From NCBI RefSeq assembly GCF_900091495.1, contig NZ_LT607413.1:6339001-6403000 (forward strand): a stretch of 64,000 nt of DNA. Direction: 5' to 3'. The notes under the pieces were generated by a model. That model saw only the letters and a program-made list of their open reading frames with translations, was not told the origin of the DNA and did no database searches. How positions within the stretch are numbered: the stretch's first letter is position 1; each line of letters begins with the position of its first letter. The position numbers and the translations under genes were made by a program. This DNA comes from Micromonospora echinospora (GTDB taxonomy: Bacteria; Actinomycetota; Actinomycetes; Mycobacteriales; Micromonosporaceae). Shown here piece after piece: positions 1-8,421 of the stretch.

Positions 1-126
1 GTCATCACGGACCGGGCGGAGTTCCAGGCGTTCGGTGCGTAGTGCCGTGCTTCCCATGCGGCGGGACGTTAGTGGACGCTCGACCGCGAAACTTCGGAAT
101 ATTCCTGGTGTCCGGCCGGAACCGGC

Positions 127-597
127 TCATCCGTCAGGAGGCCGCGCCGGCGAGAGCCGGCCGCACCAGAGCCGCGCCATCATGCCGCAGCCATCGCCCG
201 GCGGCGCTGGCGGCGTCCGGTGACCCAGGCAGGTACAGGTCGCGTCCGTGTTCGGATAAGCCGACAAGAGCGCGTCGCCGTGCGAGGAGCGTGACAGGCC
301 CGCCGGCTTTGCCGCTGGGCGGCGGGTGCGAGACGGGGATGAGCTTCGGCCGCTTGCGGGCCAGCAACTTGCCGGTGAGACCCAGACCGGCCGGCGGGGG
401 TCGGCCAGGACCCGCACCGTAACGCCGTGTTGTTTGTGTTTGCCCGAGTAGTACGGCTTCTGGTCGGTGACCCGGTCGGTCGGGATGAGGGTGCCGTCGA
501 TGATCGCGTAGGCCAGTCGTGCGGCTCGTGCCGCGCAGGCGTTCAGGTCGCCGGCGAGGGTCGCGGCCAGCCTGCGTTCGATGACTGTCGCGACCAT
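127..597 (-). pseudogene. Degenerate IS5-like DDE transposase fragment
   Basis: This is the remnant of a DDE transposase of the IS5/IS1182-like type common in actinomycetes. The conserved core reads IDGTLIPTDRV, followed by PYYSGKHKQHGVTV and VLADPRRPVWVSP, which matches the catalytic-domain start of these transposases (first catalytic Asp in the IDGT motif). After WVSP the reading frame degenerates: the residues that should carry the second Asp and the Glu are not recognisable, and the stretch that follows is Pro/Arg-rich noise. The N-terminal helix-turn-helix part is also missing. I see no terminal inverted repeats, so the element looks dead. It lies directly upstream of the NACHT gene and is a trace of past mobile-element activity there. 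Confidence 0.65.
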
Positions 598-689
598 GGT
601 CGAGGCTGGCGGCTGGGCGGTGGAGGTTCCGCGGCCCCTGCTTGGCCCCTCGGGTTACGCCCGGCGGGGCGGCGTGATAGAAGGCAGTC

Positions 690-3600
690 ATGTCTGGGGC
701 GGAGCTATCCACGGCGTTAAGGGTCTTGGGCGCCATCGCCAAGCCTGCGACCGACAAGCTGAAGCGCAAGGAGGGCGTGGTCGCGGTCCTGCACAAGCTG
801 GGCATGGCGCCGGATGCGCCACCGCCTGACTTCGCGGGCGTCTACACGTACACGGTGGTCGAGTACTGCTACGGCAAGCCGGAACCGGTGCTCCGGCTTT
901 TCCAGAACCAGTACGTGCGCGAGGCGTTCGAGCGGTCCTTCGTGACTGGCGACCCGGCCCACCTCGACCGCGAGGTGACCGAAATTCTCCAGTGGAATGA
1001 GGAAACCGGCGCGCTCGGCCGTCTTGACTACAATTTGGCCCGGGAGGTCACCGGCTTCTCGATCATCTTCAACCGGCTGGTCGACCGCACCCGCACCGCC
1101 GCCGAGACCAGGATGGAGCGCGGCGTCAGCGACATCCAGGAGTCCCTCGCCGGGCTGATCAAGCGAATTGACCGGATGAACACCCGCGAGGAGATCCTGC
1201 GGCAGGAGGGTGGGGCGATCACCTCGATCCAGCAACTGGCCAACGAGTTGCGCGAGTGGTTCGCCGCTGTGGAATACCGCATTCTGCGGGAGGTCGAGTC
1301 CGGTTCGGCGGAGTTCGTCTGGCTGGTGCGGGTGCCGGCCCGCCGCGGGTATGACACTGCGGTTGTCCTCGGTAAGAGTGGGGAGCTCAGCGCCCCGGAT
1401 GTCACCCGCGCCGCCGAGCTGGTGACGGCCCACCACGCCTCCGAGGGCTGGGTGGTTGTGCCGCAACGGATCAGCAAGGCCGCCCGTGCCGTCGATGAGC
1501 AGCTCGACCAGGTCTACTGCTATACGCTCGACGAGCTGATCGACGAGAGTGCCGACTTCGAGCCGTACCTGGAATGGCTCGAGCGCGAGGTTCGCGACCG
1601 CGGGATCGACGAGCGGTTCGTGACGCCGTCCTGCGTGAAGGACGAGCCCGACCGACGCACCGGCCGGATCGCCGCACAGAGCGTCTACCCGTGGAGCGAG
1701 GGCGGGCTCGGCAGTTATGTGCGTTCTTGGCTGGACGACGACGCCAAGGAGCACCTGTCGATCCTCGGCGAGTTCGGCATGGGCAAGAGCTGGTTCAGCC
1801 TCCACTTCGCCTGGACTGTCGCGCAGGAGTGGCGGGCGGCCAAGGCCTCCGGCCGCAAACGCCCTCGCCTGCCGCTGGTGATCCCGCTGCGCGACTACGC
1901 GAAGGCGGTCAGCCTTGAGTCGCTGTTCAGTGAGTTCTTCTTCCGCAAGCACGAGATCCTGCCCGGCGGCTACGGCGTCTTCGAGGCGCTGAACCGGATG
2001 GGCCGACTGCTGCTGATCTTCGACGGCTTCGACGAGATGGCCGCGCGGGTCGATCGCCAGGCAATGATCAACAACTTTTGGGAGCTGGCCCGGGCCGTCG
2101 TTCCCGGTTCGAAGGTGTTGCTCACCTGCCGCACCGAGCACTTTCCAGAGGCACGCGAGGGCCGCGATGTGCTCAGCGCCCGGTTGGCCGCCTCGACTCA
2201 GGCGCTGACCGGCGAGCCGCCGCAGTTCGAGGTGGTCGAACTTCAGCCGTTCGACAACGACCAGGTCGAGGAGCTGCTCGACAAGCTGACGACCGGTCCG
2301 GCGAAGGAGGCGATCCTACAGAATCCGGACCTGGTCGACCTCATACGGCGCCCCGTCATGGCTGAACTCGTGCTTTCCGCGCTGCCGGCCATCGAGCGCG
2401 GCGCGAAGGTCGACATCTCTCGCGTCTACCTGTACGCCGTGCAGCACAAGATCGATGCCGACATTCGGGCCGAGCGTACGTTCACGTCGCTGGCCGACAA
2501 AGTCTACTTCCTGTGCGAGTTGTCCGCGTACATGCTCAAGGAGTCGATCCTCAGCATCAACTACCGTGCGATTCCCGACCACATCCGCGCGTGCTTTGGC
2601 CCCGCTGTACAGGAACAGCGCGACCTCGACCACTGGCACTACGACATGCTCGGGCAGACCATGCTGGTCCGGAACTCGGAGGGCGACTACTCCCCGGCCC
2701 ATCGCTCCCTGCTTGAGTTCTTCGCCGCCTACCGGATGGCGGCCAAGCTCGGCGTCATGAACGAGGACTTCATGGCCCTGATCGGGTCGGTACGGCCTGC
2801 GGGCGAGCCGAGGTTCACATGGTCAGAGCTGCCGTCCATCTCGGCTGACGAGCGCGCCGCTGCGGCCGGATGGCGCGCGGAGAGCCTCCAACAGCTCGCC
2901 GAGTCCGCTGTCAGTGTCGACACACCCGCCGTCTTCGACCTGATGAGCCCGATGCTGACCACGAACCCGCTTGAGTCGCTGGTCGAGTACCTGCGGTGCA
3001 CCGCGGAACTGTCCGACAGCCACGCGAGCCTGCTGGGCGCGAACCTCATCGAAATCATTGCCCGGATCGACCTGAACACGCTGCGCGGCCGACAGCTCGA
3101 CGGCGTCGACTTGCGGTCCGCACAGCTGGACAGGTTTGACGCGGGGATGAGCCTGGCCGGCTGTTCGCTGCGCGGAGCCAGGTTCGAGGACGCCGACCTG
3201 GAGGACGTGGAGCTAGCTGGCGCAGATCTGACCGGCGCCCGTTTTGCCGCCGCCGACTACCTCGGCTTCGAGCGCAGCGCCGTGCATGCCCTCGGCAGCC
3301 GCGGCGACCTGCCGGTCGTCTGCCTTACCCGGGACGACCGGATCTACGTGTGGACGCTGTCAGGGGATCCCGAGCTGATCTTTAGAGTGCCGGACAAGGT
3401 GGACGACGCCGTGATGTTCGACGACGGCAAGATGCTCGTCGTTTACCGGGACGACACGACGGCGTCACGGCTCGCCGGAGCCCTACACGATCCGGCGACC
3501 GGCAAGGTCTCGCCCCACCCTGTCCGCGGGGTCGCCGGCGACGGGTGGCAGGTCGGCGAGAAGCACTATCTGCTGGAGCTGCACCAGCGCGAGAACGGCG

Positions 3601-4340
3601 AGTTGCTTACCCTGCGCGACATCGACGCCGACACGGTGACCGCCGAGATCCTACTTGAACCGGCCGATGTGCGCTTTGAGGTGAATGGGTTCGGCCGGGT
3701 GTTCGGCTTCAACGTGCTGAGCGTCGGGCAGGACGACATCCTTTCGACATCCGAGGTCGAAGTCTTCGAGCTGACCATCGGCGCAGGCGGAGACCTCCGC
3801 TACGAACCGCACCGCACCCTGCGGGTCCCCACGGTCGACGATGACAACATGCAGCTGTACGGCGAGAGCGGCGTGGGCGTGATGTCAGTCGACGACGATG
3901 GCCTGCGCCTGATGTTGCTCGACGTCGACACGAGCAGCGCGCGCCTGATCGACTTCTTGGACCCGTCCGTGAAGCCCTCCGACCGGCTCCTCGACTACCC
4001 GGCCCGGAGCCAGCGCGCGTTCAAACTGAGCCGGGACGGCAGCATCGCCGCCGTCCCGTTCGCCGGCGGCGTTCGCGTGTTCCGCGTCGACGAGCCTGCC
4101 CGTCCGATCCTGGAGATCGACCCCGACCGCCATGTCACGAGCTTCACCATCACTGACCGGGGCGTTCTCGTCGTCGCCGACGCCTATGGCGGCCTCAGTG
4201 CCTATGACTTGGCTACCTGCACTGAAGTCGCCACGGCGAACCTGAGCACCAAGGTCCGTGGTGCGATCTTCCGGGAAGCCACAGGCCTGCAGCCGGCCGT
4301 CCGCGACCTCCTCGCCCGCAACGGCGCGATCGTCGAATAG
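690..4340 (+). CDS. NACHT-domain STAND NTPase with pentapeptide repeats and C-terminal propeller-like region
   Basis: Large (1216 residues) signal-transducing NTPase. Residues 1-170 are mainly helical with no known catalytic motif. Residues 185-325 form an alpha/beta module containing EFVWLVRVPARRGYDTAVV and CYTLDELIDE, a type often placed before NACHT domains. The NACHT core has Walker A GEFGMGKS (K366, S367), Walker B LLLIFDGFDE (D445, D448, E449) and a sensor-like CRTEHF. About residues 795-855 are pentapeptide repeats (LRGRQLDGVDLRSAQLDR, ADLEDVELAGADLTGARF), and 865-1216 are beta-rich, WD40/propeller-like. There is no signal peptide or membrane segment, so it should be cytosolic. Proteins of this layout include bacterial antiphage NLR-like sensors; the defence role here is inferred from architecture and from the neighbouring transposase remnant. 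The ATG at 690 follows GAAGG at 679-683. Confidence 0.85.
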   Translation: MSGAELSTALRVLGAIAKPATDKLKRKEGVVAVLHKLGMAPDAPPPDFAGVYTYTVVEYCYGKPEPVLRLFQNQYVREAFERSFVTGDPAHLDREVTEILQWNEETGALGRLDYNLAREVTGFSIIFNRLVDRTRTAAETRMERGVSDIQESLAGLIKRIDRMNTREEILRQEGGAITSIQQLANELREWFAAVEYRILREVESGSAEFVWLVRVPARRGYDTAVVLGKSGELSAPDVTRAAELVTAHHASEGWVVVPQRISKAARAVDEQLDQVYCYTLDELIDESADFEPYLEWLEREVRDRGIDERFVTPSCVKDEPDRRTGRIAAQSVYPWSEGGLGSYVRSWLDDDAKEHLSILGEFGMGKSWFSLHFAWTVAQEWRAAKASGRKRPRLPLVIPLRDYAKAVSLESLFSEFFFRKHEILPGGYGVFEALNRMGRLLLIFDGFDEMAARVDRQAMINNFWELARAVVPGSKVLLTCRTEHFPEAREGRDVLSARLAASTQALTGEPPQFEVVELQPFDNDQVEELLDKLTTGPAKEAILQNPDLVDLIRRPVMAELVLSALPAIERGAKVDISRVYLYAVQHKIDADIRAERTFTSLADKVYFLCELSAYMLKESILSINYRAIPDHIRACFGPAVQEQRDLDHWHYDMLGQTMLVRNSEGDYSPAHRSLLEFFAAYRMAAKLGVMNEDFMALIGSVRPAGEPRFTWSELPSISADERAAAAGWRAESLQQLAESAVSVDTPAVFDLMSPMLTTNPLESLVEYLRCTAELSDSHASLLGANLIEIIARIDLNTLRGRQLDGVDLRSAQLDRFDAGMSLAGCSLRGARFEDADLEDVELAGADLTGARFAAADYLGFERSAVHALGSRGDLPVVCLTRDDRIYVWTLSGDPELIFRVPDKVDDAVMFDDGKMLVVYRDDTTASRLAGALHDPATGKVSPHPVRGVAGDGWQVGEKHYLLELHQRENGELLTLRDIDADTVTAEILLEPADVRFEVNGFGRVFGFNVLSVGQDDILSTSEVEVFELTIGAGGDLRYEPHRTLRVPTVDDDNMQLYGESGVGVMSVDDDGLRLMLLDVDTSSARLIDFLDPSVKPSDRLLDYPARSQRAFKLSRDGSIAAVPFAGGVRVFRVDEPARPILEIDPDRHVTSFTITDRGVLVVADAYGGLSAYDLATCTEVATANLSTKVRGAIFREATGLQPAVRDLLARNGAIVE

Positions 4341-4499
4341 TAGTGCTTTCTGGGTTCAGCGGCGTTTGTCTCGGACGCCCATCCTCCACACGGGTCCGGG
4401 CTCGGCGAGCTGCAGAGTAGGCCGACGCCGACGGCCGATTGTGGGCCGCTCGCAAGTCCTCGCTCTCCACCACCCTGCGAGTGGACCTCGACGCGCTAT

Positions 4500-4532
4500 G
4501 TACGCACGTACACATCATGTGTACGGTCGTAC
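4500..4532. promoter_or_regulatory. Palindromic operator for the TetR-MFS unit
   Basis: A perfect 17-bp palindrome GTACACAT-C-ATGTGTAC (4508-4524) is flanked by imperfect arms GTACGCAC and GGTCGTAC, giving a 33-bp dyad. It sits 80 bp before the TetR start. GTAC-rich dyads of this size in front of a TetR gene are usually the autoregulatory operator; here that would control both the regulator and the exporter behind it. Confidence 0.7.
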
Positions 4533-4534
4533 CC

Positions 4535-4615
4535 ATGAGGGTGGGCAGCGACGAGTTCGTCACGGCGGGCGATCCGGCCCGCGTGGTACGCGCCATCGGG
4601 GCCGGCGTTCCATGA
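4535..4615 (+). CDS. Possible 26-residue upstream ORF overlapping the TetR start
   Basis: A short frame from the ATG at 4535 encodes MRVGSDEFVTAGDPARVVR and seven more residues. Its TGA overlaps the TetR ATG (ATGA), the geometry of translational coupling. It begins three bases after the palindromic operator. No clear ribosome binding site precedes it, although a near-leaderless start is possible. I do not recognise the peptide. It may be a leader peptide, a degenerate coding remnant, or chance. Confidence 0.25.
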   Translation: MRVGSDEFVTAGDPARVVRAIGAGVP

Positions 4616-5193
4616 GCGGGGCTCCCCCGACCAGTGGGGCGTCGACACCACGCCGACCCCGCCGGCACGACCCGAACCGCCGCGACCGGCTGATCGACGC
4701 GGCGCTGACCGTGATCGCCGAGCGCGGCGTGGTCGGCACCACGCATCGGGAGATCGCCCGCGTCGCGGACGTGCCGTTGGGGTCGATGACCTACCACTTC
4801 GCCAGCCTCGACGAGATCCTCGTGGCGGCGTTCACCCGGCACGCCACCGCAGCCGCCGCCGTGTTCGACCAGCGGATGGCATCCGCCGCCGACCGCGACG
4901 CCGCGATCGAGGCGGTGGTCGCGTTGGTGTGCGAGGACCTGATCGGCGGGCCCCAGGACGACCTCGTGCTGGCCGTGGAGCTGTACACGGCGGCGGCACG
5001 CAACCAGGCGCTGCGCACCGTCACGCAGGCCTGGATGCAGCGCAGCCGCCAGGCCCTGGAGCGTCACTTCGACCCGACCACCGCCCGGGAACTCGACGCC
5101 CTGATCGAAGGCCTGACCCTGCACAGCGCGCTGTCGACCGACCCCATGACGCCGGCGCAGGTCCGCCACGCCATCGAGCGGTACCTGCGCTGA
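4612..5193 (+). CDS. TetR-family transcriptional regulator
   Basis: 193-residue one-component repressor. The N-terminal helix-turn-helix is typical of TetR proteins: RDRLIDAALTVIAERGV, then TTHREIARVADVPLGSMTYHF, covering about residues 25-70. The C-terminal two thirds are the all-helical ligand and dimer domain. The ATG at 4612 was chosen because it gives a normal 20-25 residue lead before the HTH; the open frame continues upstream but without family-like sequence. A palindromic operator lies 80 bp upstream and an MFS exporter starts 49 bp downstream on the same strand, so it probably represses itself and the exporter until an efflux substrate binds. The ligand cannot be told from the sequence. 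Confidence 0.9.
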   Translation: MSGAPPTSGASTPRRPRRHDPNRRDRLIDAALTVIAERGVVGTTHREIARVADVPLGSMTYHFASLDEILVAAFTRHATAAAAVFDQRMASAADRDAAIEAVVALVCEDLIGGPQDDLVLAVELYTAAARNQALRTVTQAWMQRSRQALERHFDPTTARELDALIEGLTLHSALSTDPMTPAQVRHAIERYLR

Positions 5194-5242
5194 CCCGTCG
5201 GCGCAGGCCCCATCCCATCGCCGCACCCACCGGGAGACCACC

Positions 5243-6484
5243 TTGTCCGCCTCCACCCTGGCCCCGCCGACCCGCCAGGTGCGCCGGGCCCGTGCCGCCG
5301 TCGCCGCGCTGTTCCTCACCAACGGCGCCGTGTTCTTCAACGTCGTCCCGCGCTATCCGCAGATCAAGGCCGACCTCGGGCTGAGCAACGCCGTGCTCGG
5401 CACCGCCCTGGCCGGCTACTCGATCGGCGCCCTGCTGGCCGGGCTGCTCGCCGGCGCTGCCATCCGCCGCTTCCGCTCCGCCCGGCTGGCGGCGTTCGGA
5501 ATCGTCGTCACCACCGTCGCGACGCTGGCCATCCCCGCCGCGCCGAACTGGTTCGCGCTCGGCGCCGTGCTGTTCGTCGTCGGTGCCCTCGACTCGATCG
5601 TCGACGTGGCGCAGAACGCCCACGGCCTCCGCGTTCAGCGCCGCTACCGGCGTTCGATCCTCAACTCGCTGCACGGAGTGTGGAGCATCGGCGCGGTGCT
5701 CGGCGGCCTGATGGGCTCGGCCGCCGCCGGCCTCGACGTTCCGCTCACCGTCCACCTGGGGATCTCGGCCGTGACGCTCAGCCTCGTCGCCCTGGTCGCC
5801 TACCGGTTCCTGCTGCCCGGACCGGAGGACGCCGAGCGGGCCACCGAGGCGGAGGACCTCGCCGCCGCCGACGGACACCCCGGCGCGCCGCCCGCACACC
5901 ATCGCCCGGTCCGGCGGCGCTTGTTCGCCGGCCCCGCCGTACGGATGCTCGCCGCGCTGAGCGCGCTGGCCGCCTGCGGGGCCCTGGTGGAGGACGCCGG
6001 CGCGTCCTGGGGTGCCATCTACCTGAGCGACGACCTGCACACCGGGGCCGCCGTCGCCGGCCTGGCGGTCGTGGTGTTCCAGGGGGCCATGACCGTCGGA
6101 CGCCTGGCGGGCGACCGCGTCGTGGACCACTTCGGCCAGCGCGCCGTCGCCCAGGCCGGCGCGGCGCTCGCCGCCGTCGGCATGGGCGCCGCCCTGGCCG
6201 TGCCCACCGTGGGCACCACGCTGGGTGGGTTCGCCTTCGCCGGGCTGGGCTTCGCCACCCTCGTGCCCGCCGCCATGCACACCGCCGACGAGCTGCCCGG
6301 CCTGCCCCCGGGCACCGGCCTGACCATCGTGAGCTGGCTGCTGCGCGCCGGTTTCCTGCTCTCCCCGCCGCTGGTCGGCTTCGTCGCCGACCTGACCAGC
6401 CTGCGCGTCGGCCTGCTCACCGTCGTCGGGGCCGGCGTCGTCACGCTGGTCCTCGCCCGGGTGCTCGGCCGGAGGACCGCCTGA
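5243..6484 (+). CDS. MFS transporter (probable drug or metabolite exporter)
   Basis: 413-residue integral membrane protein with about 12 predicted helices, starting with AAVAALFLTNGAVFFNVVPR and having a central basic loop (about residues 190-230) between two six-helix halves. The loop after helix 2 has the usual basic/small pattern (AAIRRFRSARLAAFG). The second half carries GRLAGDRVVDHFGQR, the repeated loop motif. It resembles the YfkF/YbjJ-like MFS group. The start is a TTG at 5243 preceded by CGGGAGACCACC, a good Shine-Dalgarno. It follows the TetR gene and should be induced with it by the exported compound. The substrate is unknown. Confidence 0.88.
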   Translation: MSASTLAPPTRQVRRARAAVAALFLTNGAVFFNVVPRYPQIKADLGLSNAVLGTALAGYSIGALLAGLLAGAAIRRFRSARLAAFGIVVTTVATLAIPAAPNWFALGAVLFVVGALDSIVDVAQNAHGLRVQRRYRRSILNSLHGVWSIGAVLGGLMGSAAAGLDVPLTVHLGISAVTLSLVALVAYRFLLPGPEDAERATEAEDLAAADGHPGAPPAHHRPVRRRLFAGPAVRMLAALSALAACGALVEDAGASWGAIYLSDDLHTGAAVAGLAVVVFQGAMTVGRLAGDRVVDHFGQRAVAQAGAALAAVGMGAALAVPTVGTTLGGFAFAGLGFATLVPAAMHTADELPGLPPGTGLTIVSWLLRAGFLLSPPLVGFVADLTSLRVGLLTVVGAGVVTLVLARVLGRRTA

Positions 6485-6506
6485 GGCCGCTGGTGCCCTC
6501 ACCGGC

Positions 6507-6540
6507 GAAGGCCACCTCCCGGCAGCGGGAGGTGGCCTTC
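6507..6540 (+). terminator. Rho-independent-type hairpin after the MFS gene
   Basis: A 15-bp perfect stem (arms GAAGGCCACCTCCCG and its complement) around a GCAG loop, 22 bases after the MFS stop codon. There is no U-tract, as is usual in actinomycetes. It separates this unit from the convergent manganese exporter gene. Confidence 0.75.
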
Positions 6541-6601
6541 GCGCCGGACGAGAGCAAGCCGGCAGACGCGCAGGTGGGCAGGTGACCAGCAAGGGGCCGG
6601 G

Positions 6602-7189
6602 TCAGGTGAGCTGGTTGACCCCGTCGAGGATCAGCCAGAGGCCGCAGATCGCGAAGAGGATCGCGGCGCCGTACTTGATGGTCTTCTCCGGCAGCCTACG
6701 GCCGAGCATCCGGCCGACCACGATGGCGAGGGCATCGGCCGCCACCATGCCGACGGTCGAGCCGATCCAGGTGCCGAACCAGCCGTACTGGGTGGCCAGG
6801 GTGATGGTGGCGAGCATGGTCTTGTCGCCCAGCTCGGCGAGGAAGAACGCCACGCCCACGGCGAAGACCGCCGACTTGGTGCTCCGCTCGGCCTTGCGCT
6901 TCTCCTCCTCGGTCAGGGTGTCCCCGCGCAGCGTCCACGCGCCGAACCCGAGGAAGGCCACACCGGCGACGAGCGCGATCCACCCGGTCGGCAGGGTCGC
7001 GCCGAGTCCGTAGCCGATGGCGACCGAGACCAGGTGGACCACGGCGGTGGCGACGGTGATCCCGATCAGCACCGGGACCGTCTTGAACCTCGTGGCGAAG
7101 GTCAGCGCCATGAGCTGGGACTTGTCCCCCAGCTCGGCGACGAAGATCACGCCGAAACTCACCGCCAGCGCGACGAGAAAGCCCTCCAT
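6602..7189 (-). CDS. GDT1/UPF0016 (TMEM165-type) manganese exporter
   Basis: 195-residue membrane protein with about six helices in two inverted halves, each carrying the family signature: AELGDKSQLMAL in the first and AELGDKTMLATI in the second. The acidic and Asp residues of E-x-G-D-K-[ST] form the cation site. Family members move Mn2+ (and in some cases Ca2+) across the membrane in exchange for H+. I prefer the ATG at 7189 (MEGFLVAL) to the one at 7195 because GGAAGG directly abuts the first ATG but lies six bases before the second. The yybP-ykoY manganese riboswitch about 70 bp upstream supports Mn2+ as substrate and induction when cellular Mn2+ is high. Confidence 0.9.
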   Translation of the reverse strand: MEGFLVALAVSFGVIFVAELGDKSQLMALTFATRFKTVPVLIGITVATAVVHLVSVAIGYGLGATLPTGWIALVAGVAFLGFGAWTLRGDTLTEEEKRKAERSTKSAVFAVGVAFFLAELGDKTMLATITLATQYGWFGTWIGSTVGMVAADALAIVVGRMLGRRLPEKTIKYGAAILFAICGLWLILDGVNQLT

Positions 7190-7259
7190 GGGCATCCTTC
7201 CGGATCAGGCCGGGAGGAGGAACAGGGGCGCCCTCGACCCGGCTGTCAACAGCCTGAGT

Positions 7260-7351
7260 CGAAGGTCTCGCCCGCCCCGGTGCGGGGCCGCGTGGCCGGA
7301 TGCGGAACGCATCAGTGTGTCGACCACGACATTGGGGGCTACTCCCCTTCG
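7260..7351 (-). ncRNA. yybP-ykoY manganese riboswitch
   Basis: Read on the minus strand the element starts CGAAGGGGAGTAGCCCC and ends CGAGACCTTCG. This fits the yybP-ykoY class: conserved GGGGAGUAG, the CCGGC of loop L3 (here GCATCCGGCCACG) and the 3' AGACCUU. The outer CGAAGG and CCTTCG can pair as P1. In known members Mn2+ bridges loops L1 and L3 and switches the downstream gene on. It lies in the leader of a GDT1-type exporter, a typical target of this class. The call rests on motif matching by eye and was not scored against a covariance model. Confidence 0.85.
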
Positions 7352-7371
7352 CAGTCCCCACCCTACCCGAA

Positions 7372-7405
7372 CCCGGGCCGCCGCCCTCGGTGGGGGCGGC
7401 CCGGG
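7372..7405 (-). terminator. Terminator hairpin of the ergothioneine operon
   Basis: An 11-bp perfect stem (CCCGGGCCGCC and its complement) with a 12-base loop lies ten bases beyond the egtD stop. It would end the egtABCD transcript before the riboswitch leader, which is transcribed in the same direction. Confidence 0.6.
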
Positions 7406-7415
7406 CAGCGCAAAC

Positions 7416-8381
7416 TCAGATCGCCCGGGCGAGGGTCAGCCCGAACAGACCGTCCGGGTCGGTCCACAGCTCCTCGGCGGTGAAGCCGGCGGCGGCCAGC
7501 TCGGTGGCGACCCCCTCGGGACGGAACTTCGCCGACACCTCGGTCCGCAGCTCCTCCCCCTCGGCGAAGTCGACGGTGAGGTCGAGCACCCGGACCCGCA
7601 TCGGCCGCTGCGCCCGCAGCCGCATCTCGATCCACTCCCGTTCGGCGTCCCAGACGGCCACGTGCCGGAAGTCGTCGGGCACGAAGTCGGCGCCCAGCTC
7701 ACGGTTGATCACCCGGAGCACGTTGCGGTTGAACTCGGTGGTCACCCCGGCGGCGTCGTCGTAGGCGGGCACGATGATCCCCGGGTCCTTCACCAGGTCG
7801 GTGCCGAGCAGCAGCCAGTCCCCGGCCTCCAGGGCGGCCCGCGTCGCGGCCAGGAAGGTGGCCCGCTCCGCCGGGAGCAGGTTGCCGATGGTGCCGCCGA
7901 GGAAGGCCACCAGTCGCCGCCCGCCGGCCGGCAGCCGGTCCAGATGGCGGGTGAAGTCTCCGACGATGCCCCGCACCCGCAGGTGGGGATAGTCGGCGGC
8001 GATGGCGGCGGTGGACTGGCGCAGCGCGCTCACCGACACGTCCAGCGGGACGAAGGTGCCCAGGGTGCCCTGGCCGCTGAGCGCGTCGAGCAGCAGCCGG
8101 GTCTTCTCCGACGAGCCGGAGCCCAGCTCGATGAGGGTCTTCGCCCCGGTCACCGCCGCGATCCGGGACGCGTGCCGCCCGAGCGCGGCTCGTTCCGCCC
8201 GGGTCGGGTAGTACTCCGGCAGCCGGGTGATCTCCTCGAACAGCTCACTGCCCCGGGCGTCGTAGAACCACTTCGGCGGCAGCCACTTCGGGTCGGCGGT
8301 GAGCCCGGCCCGGACGTCGTCGCGCAGGCTCCGGTCGAGGTCACGCTCCTCCAGGTGGATCTCCAGCGGTTCGGCGGTCAT
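7416..8381 (-). CDS. egtD: L-histidine N(alpha)-methyltransferase EgtD
   Basis: 321 residues, the usual EgtD length. It makes hercynine from histidine with three S-adenosylmethionine molecules, the first step of ergothioneine synthesis. The SAM site shows LIELGSGSSEKTRLLLDAL, the N-terminal part has the family's PKWFYDARGSELFEEI and LPEYYPTRAE, and GDF, FLGGTIGN and FNRNVLRVINRELGADF follow. It is the last gene of the egtABCD operon, 40 bases after egtC. The ATG at 8381 (MTAEPLEI) was chosen as it follows AAGGGAAGTCC; a longer frame upstream has no family-like sequence. Confidence 0.96.
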   Translation of the reverse strand: MTAEPLEIHLEERDLDRSLRDDVRAGLTADPKWLPPKWFYDARGSELFEEITRLPEYYPTRAERAALGRHASRIAAVTGAKTLIELGSGSSEKTRLLLDALSGQGTLGTFVPLDVSVSALRQSTAAIAADYPHLRVRGIVGDFTRHLDRLPAGGRRLVAFLGGTIGNLLPAERATFLAATRAALEAGDWLLLGTDLVKDPGIIVPAYDDAAGVTTEFNRNVLRVINRELGADFVPDDFRHVAVWDAEREWIEMRLRAQRPMRVRVLDLTVDFAEGEELRTEVSAKFRPEGVATELAAAGFTAEELWTDPDGLFGLTLARAI

Positions 8382-8421
8382 GGACTTCCCTTTCGTTGGT
8401 GAACGTCGCGTCCGGCCGGCG

